From positions 1-9,655 of the forward strand of contig VBAF01000078.1 of assembly GCA_005884705.1 (NCBI GenBank): 9,655 nucleotides of DNA. Direction: 5' to 3'. The DNA is from Alphaproteobacteria bacterium (GTDB lineage: Bacteria; Pseudomonadota; Alphaproteobacteria; Reyranellales; Reyranellaceae). How positions within the stretch are numbered: the stretch's first letter is position 1; each line of letters begins with the position of its first letter. Of the stretch, positions 1 to 4,654 are shown in pieces. Both the position numbers and the translations under genes were made by a program. The notes beneath the pieces are model-generated. The model was not told the DNA's origin. It ran no database searches and was given only the letters and a program-made list of their open reading frames with translations.

Positions 1-184
1 CAGCGGCGGCCTGGGAAACCGTCGCGGTCGCCTCGGGTGACAGCGCCGATTGACCGGTGTCGAAGAAAACGGCGTAGGCCTGCGGCAACGGCGCGGCAGG
101 CGGCGGGCTAGCCATCTGGGGCTGCTGTTGGCACGCCGCCAGCAGCAGCCCGGCGGCCGACGCGATCAGGAACTTCTTCAACAT
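1..184 (-). CDS. OmpA-domain lipoprotein, N-terminal part (runs off left edge)
   Basis: Partial gene read leftward from an ATG at 184; 61 codons are visible and the 3' end lies outside the window. The product starts MLKKFLIASAAG, a short positively charged hydrophobic signal, then a lipobox L15-A16-A17-C18, so it should be lipidated at Cys18 by the Lgt/LspA route. A Gln/Pro/Ala-rich linker (residues 19-37) leads into YAVFFDTGQSAL-SPEA (from about residue 38), which matches the opening beta strand of the OmpA C-terminal peptidoglycan-binding domain (usual form VFFDFGS..LTPEA). Inferred role: an outer-membrane lipoprotein anchoring the envelope to peptidoglycan. A good Shine-Dalgarno GAGGGAG lies 6 nt upstream of the ATG. 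The domain assignment rests on about 20 residues; a Pal-like or other OmpA-family lipoprotein is equally possible. Confidence 0.72.
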   Translation of the reverse strand, partial: MLKKFLIASAAGLLLAACQQQPQMASPPPAAPLPQAYAVFFDTGQSALSPEATATVSQAAA

Positions 185-194
185 GTGTTTCTCC

Positions 195-237
195 CTCTGA
201 TGTTGTCCCGAATATCTCTGATGTTGTCCCGAATATC
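195..237. repeat. 21-bp perfect tandem duplication in lipoprotein leader
   Basis: The unit CTCTGATGTTGTCCCGAATA+T occurs twice head to tail, at 195-215 and 216-236, without mismatch; one further base (237) also matches. Read on the minus strand it forms the leader of the OmpA lipoprotein gene, ending about 10 nt from its ATG, and the proximal copy supplies part of the Shine-Dalgarno GAGGGAG. It could be a duplicated regulatory site, slippage or a remnant of an insertion-element end. I do not recognise the unit. Confidence 0.85.
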
Positions 238-291
238 CGGGTGGTTCGTACGCACGGGCGCCGAGCGTCCCCAAGGCTACCGAGCCCTTGA

Positions 292-564
292 TCGTACGAT
301 TACGCACTGCAGGCCGCAAATGGGGATCTGGAAGGCGAGCAGTGGCTGAGCGGCGCATCTCTCGCGTTAAGGATGCAGAAGCCGGTACCGGACGAGGCGG
401 TCGTGATGCGACAGCCGGCGAAGAATGCTGCCTAGCGCGGGGATGGCTCATTTCTCGACAGTCTGCTCGGAACTAGGCGCGGGGGACTAGCGTGGTCCAT
501 CAAGCGCCAGACCTACGCGGCATGCGCTAGAGCCATGCTAGCGGCGATCAAACAACAGCACTGA
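292..564 (+). pseudogene. Possible decayed gene 3' end with an in-frame stop
   Basis: One forward frame is open from 292 to 564 apart from a single TAG at 433-435. The first part reads YALQAANGDLEGEQWL and then MQKPVPDEAVVMRQP; the part after the stop reads GLAWSIKRQTYAACARAML and ends at TGA 562-564, 13 nt before the stem of a strong forward terminator. The amino-acid mix, GC-rich third positions and the properly placed terminator suggest the 3' end of a former gene. No start codon with a ribosome site is present, and upstream (TGA at 289-291) the frame is closed, so the 5' part is lost or frameshifted. I do not recognise the family. It may equally be chance openness in GC-rich DNA. Confidence 0.25.
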
Positions 565-577
565 CGCTCTCAGGGCG

Positions 578-613
578 AGAAGCCGGGACGGGAAATCGTC
601 CCGGCTTCTTCTT
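578..613 (+). terminator. Strong intrinsic terminator, plus strand
   Basis: A perfect 12-bp stem (AGAAGCCGGGAC at 578-589 with GTCCCGGCTTCT at 598-609) closes an 8-nt loop and is followed by the T-rich tail TCTT. The T tract is on the plus-strand side only, so it should stop rightward transcription. The only candidate upstream plus-strand reading frame is the interrupted one ending at 564. It may also protect against or pause leftward transcripts coming from the binding-protein gene that ends at 734. Confidence 0.75.
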
Positions 614-696
614 GGCAGCTTCAAGGGGCGTTTACGTTTCCGGCCCTCTCGCTATAAGCCTTTGAATTATCGCACTTGTTGCAGGCCACCCCTGGG
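613..696. repeat. 84-bp dispersed repeat, copy 1
   Basis: This stretch matches 2761-2844 in the same orientation at 74 of 84 positions with no gaps, by manual alignment. The longest identical run covers TTTACGTTTCCGGCCCTCTC and neighbours (about 629-653), and a second conserved run is CACTTGTTGCAGGCC. A hairpin at the left end (GGGGCG with CGGCCCTC, loop TTTACGTTTC) is imperfect here and perfect in copy 2. It lies 37 nt beyond the stop codon of the binding-protein gene. It probably belongs to an intergenic repeat family; its function is not evident. Confidence 0.85.
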
Positions 697-733
697 AGGA
701 CGACGCTGGCGAATCCGAAGCTCGAAAAGGCTC

Positions 734-1519
734 CTAGAGGGATGGCAGGGGATCCATCGGCGCGTTCAGCCACTTGCGGTGCAGGCGGTCGAGCTCGCCG
801 TTGAAGGTGCTGAAGAACACGAAGGAATCGAGCCAGCGCACGAGATTGTGCTCGCCCATCTTTACACCCATGTGGCCGGGCGCGCGCTTGAGGATGAACT
901 TGAGGTCGAACTCCTTGCCGGAATTCTTCTTCGCGAGCTCGACGGCGATCAGGCTGTTGGTTGCGATCAAGTCGGCCTGGCCGGAGAGATAGGCAGTGGC
1001 GGCCGTGGCATTGTCCTCGGTGCGCATCATGATCGCCTTGGGATTGGCGCCCGACATAGCGAGATCTTCTGATGTGCCCTTGGCGGCGCTGATCTTGTAG
1101 GTGCCGACGGCGTCGGGCGAAGTTACGGCGATGCTCTTGGGGCCGTAGACCGCAAGCGAGGTGTTGACGTAGGGCGCGGTGAACAGGATGGACTTGGCAC
1201 GCTCGGGGGTGAGCCCCATGAGCGCGATCACGATGTCGATTTTGTCGGTCAGCAGGTAAGGGATGCGGTTGGGCGCCGTCACTGTCACCAGCTCGAGCTT
1301 CACGCCCAGCGCCTTGGCCACCATATTGGCCAAGTCGATGTCGAAACCTTCGAGCTCGCGGTTGGCGTTGGGATAGCCGAACGGTGGCACGTCGGCGAAG
1401 ACGCCGACGCGGACCACGCCCTTGGATAGGATGTTGGCGAAGACGTCGGCTTTCGCCGATGCAGCGGACCCCAACGCCAGTGCGGCAACGGTCAGAATGC
1501 TGCCGAGATAACGAAACAT
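734..1519 (-). CDS. ABC transporter substrate-binding protein, amino-acid type (family 3)
   Basis: A 261-residue periplasmic binding protein of the type II (SBP_bac_3) fold. The start at 1519 is chosen because GGAGG lies 4 nt upstream and the product then opens with a normal signal peptide (MFRYLGSILTVAALALGS) ending at an Ala-Lys-Ala|Asp site near residue 24; the longer start at 1561 would put 14 odd residues in front and overlap the divergent gene. Family motifs follow in order: VGVFADVPPFGY (38-49), GFDIDLANMVAKALG (58-72), the TPERAK segment with Arg107 expected to grip the ligand carboxylate, FTAPY (113-117) and KGTSED (147-152). At the usual second-lobe ligand Asp there is Asn188 (ATNS). 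Length is typical. No permease or ATPase gene is adjacent, so it is an orphan here; its neighbour is a divergent M24-fold hydrolase. The ligand cannot be named from sequence. Confidence 0.9.
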   Translation of the reverse strand: MFRYLGSILTVAALALGSAASAKADVFANILSKGVVRVGVFADVPPFGYPNANRELEGFDIDLANMVAKALGVKLELVTVTAPNRIPYLLTDKIDIVIALMGLTPERAKSILFTAPYVNTSLAVYGPKSIAVTSPDAVGTYKISAAKGTSEDLAMSGANPKAIMMRTEDNATAATAYLSGQADLIATNSLIAVELAKKNSGKEFDLKFILKRAPGHMGVKMGEHNLVRWLDSFVFFSTFNGELDRLHRKWLNAPMDPLPSL

Positions 1520-1554
1520 GAGGCCTCCGCTGTGTTGATCTCTCAGCCGCGAAC
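1520..1554. promoter_or_regulatory. Very short divergent control region
   Basis: Only 35 bp separate the divergent starts of the binding-protein gene (ATG at 1519, minus) and the M24-fold gene (ATG at 1555, plus; a second in-frame ATG is at 1570). The left side contains the minus-strand ribosome site (GGAGG at 1522-1526). No ribosome site is visible ahead of either plus-strand start, so that gene may be leaderless or read from a promoter lying within the binding-protein coding region. No clear -35/-10 pair was identified. Confidence 0.4.
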
Positions 1555-2727
1555 ATGCCACATGCGCCGATGTCTAAACACGATTTTTCTGCCGATGAAT
1601 TTGCCAGCCGCCGCGCACGGGCTCGCCAGGCAATCGCCGGTGCGGGCCTTGACTGGTTTGTAGCCATCCATCCCGTGTCGATGCGCTGGCTGACCGGTTC
1701 GGACGCCAAGAGTTACCAGGAATTCCAGTGCGTACTGCTTTCCGCCAAACCAGGTCCTGTCGTCGTGCTAACGCGGGAGGGCGAGCGCAACGAATTTCTG
1801 GACGACGCGCTGTTCGACCGGCTGGAAACCTTTGGCGGGCCCGAGCCCGAGGATCCGATCGCCAAGTTCGCCGAGATCGCGTCCTCGCTCGGCCTTGGCA
1901 AGAGCCGCGTCGGCATGGAGGTGCCAGCCTATTACCTGCATCCGCACGAGTATCTGCGCCTGAAGGAAGTACTGGGCATCGCGCTGGTCGCCGAGCCCAA
2001 TACGCTGATCCAAGATCTAACGCTGGTGAAGTCGCCGGCCGAGATCGCCTATATCCGCGAGTCGAGCCGCATCGGCGATCTCGCTATGGTCCGCTTCGCG
2101 TCGGGCCTGAAGGAAGGCCGCACGGAACTGGATCTGGCGGGCGACGTCTATGCCAGCCTGTTCGCCAACGGCAGCAGCATTGCGGCGAGCCCGATCAACA
2201 TCGTGTCGGGCGAGCGCTCAAGCTACAGCCATGGTGCGCCTACCCTGCGCAAGCTGCGGCGCGGCGATTTCGGCAGCGTGGAGTATGGAGCGGCTTACAA
2301 GCGCTACACCTCGACCATCGGCCGGCAGTTCAGCATCGGGGCGCCGACGCCGCGCATGCGCGAGCTGATGGACATCGTGCGCCGCGCCTGCGACGCGCAG
2401 ATCGCGGCGATCCGCGACGGCGTGCCGGCCGTGGCGCCGCACGAGGAGGCCAAAAAGGTGATCGCCGCCGCCGGCCTCGACCATGGCCGCGTACATACCT
2501 CGGGCTACGGCTTGGCGCCCGGCTTCCCGCCGACCTGGGGCGAGCCGATCCACCAGTTTGGCGGCAGCACTTATACGCTTAGCGCAGGCATGGTCGTGAC
2601 CATCGAGCCGCCGGTGTTCCTGGGCGAGGAAAAGCTCGGCGCCCGCATCATCGACAACGTGCTGGTTACCCGCGACGGCGCCGAACTGCTGTCGCGGTTC
2701 AGCCGGGATATGATTGTTATCAATTAG
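1555..2727 (+). CDS. Creatinase/M24-fold (Xaa-Pro peptidase superfamily) hydrolase lacking metal ligands
   Basis: A 390-residue two-domain protein: an N-terminal creatinase-type domain (about 16-150) and a C-terminal pita-bread M24 domain (about 160-385). M24 aminopeptidases bind two metals through Asp, Asp, His, Glu, Glu. Here the aligned positions read Glu243 (in SVEYGA), Thr254 (in YTSTIGR), Tyr318 (in SGYGLAPG), Glu351 (in TIEPP) and Ile366 (in ARIIDN), so only one native ligand remains. His226 (SHGAP), the equivalent of the catalytic His of creatinase, is kept, as is the PPTWGE segment seen in ectoine-hydrolase-like members. It is therefore more likely a metal-independent amidinohydrolase or amide hydrolase of the creatinase/DoeA kind than a peptidase. 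Two in-frame starts (1555, 1570) both lack a clear ribosome site. The divergent binding-protein gene suggests an imported substrate, which remains unknown. Confidence 0.85.
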   Translation: MPHAPMSKHDFSADEFASRRARARQAIAGAGLDWFVAIHPVSMRWLTGSDAKSYQEFQCVLLSAKPGPVVVLTREGERNEFLDDALFDRLETFGGPEPEDPIAKFAEIASSLGLGKSRVGMEVPAYYLHPHEYLRLKEVLGIALVAEPNTLIQDLTLVKSPAEIAYIRESSRIGDLAMVRFASGLKEGRTELDLAGDVYASLFANGSSIAASPINIVSGERSSYSHGAPTLRKLRRGDFGSVEYGAAYKRYTSTIGRQFSIGAPTPRMRELMDIVRRACDAQIAAIRDGVPAVAPHEEAKKVIAAAGLDHGRVHTSGYGLAPGFPPTWGEPIHQFGGSTYTLSAGMVVTIEPPVFLGEEKLGARIIDNVLVTRDGAELLSRFSRDMIVIN

Positions 2728-2760
2728 AACCTCCTAGCGTAACCGTCGGGGATCCGATTT

Positions 2761-2844
2761 TGGCAGGTTCGAGGGCCGTTTACGTTTCCGGCCCTCTCGC
2801 TGCAAGCCTCTGAATTTGCCCACTTGTTGCAGGCCGCCCCTGGG
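2761..2844. repeat. 84-bp dispersed repeat, copy 2
   Basis: Direct-orientation partner of 613-696 (74 of 84 identical). It starts 33 nt after the stop codon of the M24-fold gene. Its left end forms a perfect 8-bp hairpin, GAGGGCCG with CGGCCCTC around the loop TTTACGTTTC (2771-2796). No T tract follows on either strand, so it is not a classic intrinsic terminator, though the hairpin could protect or attenuate the 3' end of the upstream transcript. Confidence 0.85.
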
Positions 2845-2886
2845 CACCATTCCCCAAATTCTCTCGCGGTTTCAAATCGTTGTTTC

Positions 2887-2907
2887 CGGCCCTCATCCCG
2901 AGGGCCG
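2887..2907. other. GC-rich hairpin reusing the repeat's stem sequence
   Basis: A perfect 8-bp stem, CGGCCCTC at 2887-2894 with GAGGGCCG at 2900-2907, around a 5-nt loop. The stem sequence, including the preceding TTTC, is the same as in the nearby 84-bp repeat, but the arm order is reversed. No T tract follows. It lies 80 nt upstream of the isomerase start and may be a transcription or mRNA-stability element. Confidence 0.5.
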
Positions 2908-2919
2908 CTGCGATCGGGG

Positions 2920-2948
2920 TTGGCTTCCTCGCCATTGTTTCGTATCGC
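2920..2948 (+). promoter_or_regulatory. Candidate promoter for the FKBP gene
   Basis: TTGGCT at 2920-2925 and TATCGC at 2943-2948 are separated by 17 nt, a weak sigma-70-like match (4/6 and 3/6). It would start transcription near 2955, leaving a leader of about 30 nt before the ATG at 2987. The assignment rests on spacing and position only. Confidence 0.25.
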
Positions 2949-2986
2949 TGGCGCCGCACGCGACCTCTCCGAGGAAAATCCGCCAC

Positions 2987-3418
2987 ATGCCAGTGACCCG
3001 CCGCGTCATGATCGCGACCGCAACTCTCGCCGCCGCCCGTCCGGCTGCCGCGCAAACGCAAGGAAAAGCCATGACGACTGAGACCGGCCTGAAATTCATC
3101 GACACGACCGTCGGTACGGGCGCGAGTCCCAAAAGCGGCCAGACTTGTGTCATGCACTACACCGGCTGGCTCTCCGAAGGGGGCGTGAAAGGGCAAAAAT
3201 TCGATTCTTCCGTCGACCGCGGCTCGGCCTTCGAGTTTCCCATCGGCATGAAGCGCGTCATCGCCGGCTGGGACGAGGGCGTCGCCACCATGAAGGTCGG
3301 CGGCAAGCGAACGCTGATCATTCCGCCGCAGCTCGGCTATGGAGAGCGCGGCGCCGGCGGCGTCATTCCGCCCAATGCCACGCTGATTTTCGACGTCGAT
3401 CTGCTGGCGATCAAGTAA
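2987..3418 (+). CDS. FKBP-type peptidyl-prolyl cis-trans isomerase
   Basis: A single-domain FKBP (143 residues from 2987). The domain covers about residues 33-143 and keeps the active-site set: HYTGWL, KFDSS, FEFPIG, VIAGWDEGV, LIIPPQLGYG, IPPNATLIFDVDLL. It catalyses proline cis-trans isomerisation and acts as a folding helper. The start at 2987 (GAGGA 11 nt upstream) gives a weak signal sequence MPVTRRVMIATATLAAARPAAAQ with a twin Arg and an Ala-x-Ala site, so export to the periplasm, perhaps by Tat, is possible. A second in-frame ATG at 3071 has a better-spaced AGGA (6 nt) and gives a compact cytosolic form of 115 residues starting MTTETGLKF. Either or both may be used. The gene is monocistronic, with a hairpin and repeat upstream. 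Confidence 0.92.
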   Translation: MPVTRRVMIATATLAAARPAAAQTQGKAMTTETGLKFIDTTVGTGASPKSGQTCVMHYTGWLSEGGVKGQKFDSSVDRGSAFEFPIGMKRVIAGWDEGVATMKVGGKRTLIIPPQLGYGERGAGGVIPPNATLIFDVDLLAIK

Positions 3419-3733
3419 GCAACCAATTGAGGCCGCAGATCGAGAACTGGCGTTTCTAACTCCGAGCCTTAGCCTACAGCCAAGGTCAGTGCGGCGGGAG
3501 TTGGAGAACGTTGGATCCGGGTTTTCAATCCTCCCGCCAGCGCCCCCTAAAGACGACATCAACTCGCTGAGGAGGCGTCTCTGGCGCTGTTGGTGCCGTG
3601 GCCCTGGGCGCCGGATTGAACTCGCGTGGCCGGCAGGGGCCTGACTCGCTGAATCTGGAGAAACCGCAGGCGTGGCTGTAAGCTCGGTAGCGATGGCCGG
3701 CGCGACGGGCGCGGCCGAGGGGGAACCGCCTCA
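3419..3733. other. 315-bp gap before the cupin operon
   Basis: No reading frame on either strand here looks like a gene; minus-strand frames extending from it run antisense into the cupin gene. It contains one inverted repeat, GGCGGGAG (3493-3500) with CTCCCGCC (3531-3538), around a 30-nt loop and without a T tract, which may end the isomerase transcript or be a control structure. The operon promoter should lie here but no convincing -35/-10 pair was seen. The right end carries the ribosome site AGGGGGA (3718-3724). Confidence 0.55.
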
Positions 3734-4321
3734 ATGACCGTAGCGACCAGGCGCTTGCGCGCCGCGGAGAAACTGCTGGCCGACGTCCATGCCATCACCT
3801 CGAAGGAAGGCATCACGCCGTCCGCGCTCCATGCCATGAAGCTCAAGCTGGTGGCGCTGGCGGCCAGGGTTGAGCTGTTTCCGGCGAGTGACTTCGCCAT
3901 GCCGGTGGCGGGCGGCCGCAGCCATCCGCTGCTGGTCGAGGATGGCGACGGCCATGGCCTCTATCTCACGATCGGACTGCCGGGCAAGGAAGCCGCCCCG
4001 CACGACCATGGCATCTGGTGCATCAATGCGTCGGTGTCGGGCCGCGAGCACCTTGAATTCTTTCGCCGCACTGACGCCGGTACCCAGCCGGGCCATGCCA
4101 CCGTGCTTAAGGTGGGCGAGGTCATGGTCGAACCCGGCAACGGCATGGCGATGGCCGACCACGATATCCATGCGACTCGGGTCGTGGGCGACCGGCCGGC
4201 GGTCGGGCTGGCGCTCTACGGCTACGCGCTGGTGCGGTTTCCCTCGGTCGCCTGGTACCATCCACAATTCGGCTCGATGCGGACGACGCCATCGCGCCGG
4301 CATGCCGCAGCTCCGGCGTAG
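3734..4321 (+). CDS. Cysteine-dioxygenase-like cupin (thiol dioxygenase family)
   Basis: A 195-residue single-cupin protein resembling type I cysteine dioxygenase, which oxidises a thiol to a sulfinate with a mononuclear Fe(II). The three-His metal site is visible: His90 and His92 in PHDHGIW and His146 in DHDIHAT, 54 residues after His92 (52 in rat CDO). The LVEDGDG stretch (67-73) before the site also fits. Differences from rat CDO, aligned by eye: the carboxylate-binding Arg60 position appears to be His64, and of the Ser153-His155-Tyr157 triad only the Tyr (Tyr162, in GLALYGY) remains, with Gly158 and Ala160 at the other two. Cys96 lies near the cross-link cysteine position but one residue closer to the metal site. 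So the fold and iron site look intact but L-cysteine may not be the substrate. AGGGGGA sits 9 nt upstream of the ATG. It is first gene of a three-gene operon; the stop overlaps the next gene's ribosome site. Confidence 0.78.
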   Translation: MTVATRRLRAAEKLLADVHAITSKEGITPSALHAMKLKLVALAARVELFPASDFAMPVAGGRSHPLLVEDGDGHGLYLTIGLPGKEAAPHDHGIWCINASVSGREHLEFFRRTDAGTQPGHATVLKVGEVMVEPGNGMAMADHDIHATRVVGDRPAVGLALYGYALVRFPSVAWYHPQFGSMRTTPSRRHAAAPA

Positions 4322-4330
4322 GAGCCTCAC

Positions 4331-4633
4331 ATGGCTCGCCCCGCCAAGAAGCACCGCGTCAAGATCGCGAACACCGAACAGACGATCGAATGCGCCGCCA
4401 ATCAGACCGTGCTTGAAGCTGCGATCACGGCCGGCATCGACTTTCCCTATGCCTGCGCCACCGGCAATTGCGGCACCTGCACCAGCCGGCTCGACGACGG
4501 CAAGGTGAGCCTGCTGCCGCACAACGACGCTTGCCTCACCCCGGTGCAGCTGAAGGCAGGCCTCACCCTCGCTTGTCGCGCCCGGCCGCGCGGCGATCTC
4601 ACGATCCGATGGCTGGGCAGAAGCAGCGCCTAG
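4331..4633 (+). CDS. Plant-type [2Fe-2S] ferredoxin
   Basis: A 100-residue beta-grasp ferredoxin. The cluster ligands are Cys42, Cys47, Cys50 (YACATGNCGTC) and Cys82 (LTLACRARP), the C-x4-C-x2-C-x31-C spacing typical of plant-type and oxygenase-reductase ferredoxin domains. It should carry single electrons in the cytoplasm, often from an NAD(P)H-flavin reductase to an oxygenase. Neither a reductase nor a two-component oxygenase is in the window, so its partners are unknown. GGAG at 4321-4324 uses the last base of the upstream stop codon and lies 6 nt before the ATG, implying tight co-translation with the cupin gene. The length is normal for a stand-alone ferredoxin. Confidence 0.93.
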   Translation: MARPAKKHRVKIANTEQTIECAANQTVLEAAITAGIDFPYACATGNCGTCTSRLDDGKVSLLPHNDACLTPVQLKAGLTLACRARPRGDLTIRWLGRSSA

Positions 4634-4654
4634 GTCGCGTGGAAGGCAACCCCC

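Larger units (their letters stand above)
185..733. other. 549-bp stretch without an intact gene
   Basis: Between the divergent lipoprotein start (184) and the end of the ABC binding-protein gene (734) there is no intact reading frame with a credible start and ribosome site. It holds a 21-bp tandem duplication (195-237), a 10-bp perfect palindrome ATCGTACGAT (291-300), a coding-like but interrupted plus-strand frame (292-564), an intrinsic terminator (578-613) and one copy of an 84-bp dispersed repeat (613-696). A weak minus-strand promoter for the lipoprotein could be TTGGGG, 18 nt, TACGAA (about 246-275), but the match is poor. Confidence 0.6.

Noticed and set aside
195..237. Tandem 21-bp units as the terminal repeat of an insertion sequence
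   Set aside because: No transposase fragment, target duplication or second end was found, and I do not recognise the unit, so it is reported only as a duplication.
50..349. 99-codon plus-strand frame at the left end
   Set aside because: It is antisense to the lipoprotein start, runs through the tandem duplication and has an Arg/Gln-rich shadow-like translation.
1520..1561. Longer start for the binding protein at 1561
   Set aside because: It adds 14 unlikely residues ahead of the signal peptide and overlaps the divergent gene, whereas the ATG at 1519 has GGAGG directly upstream.
621..1709. 362-codon minus-strand frame overlapping the binding-protein gene
   Set aside because: It is an Arg-rich, low-complexity shadow in another frame of the real binding-protein gene and also runs into the start of the divergent M24-fold gene.
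2816..2986. Upstream extension of the FKBP frame to an ATG at 2816
   Set aside because: The extra 57 residues are not signal-like or domain-like and run through the 84-bp repeat and a hairpin; later starts have ribosome sites.
3515..3545. tRNA 3'-end-like string (TTTTCAATCCTCCCGCC) suggesting a tRNA fragment or attachment site
   Set aside because: The T stem does not pair, no CCA follows and no matching acceptor or anticodon arm lies upstream.
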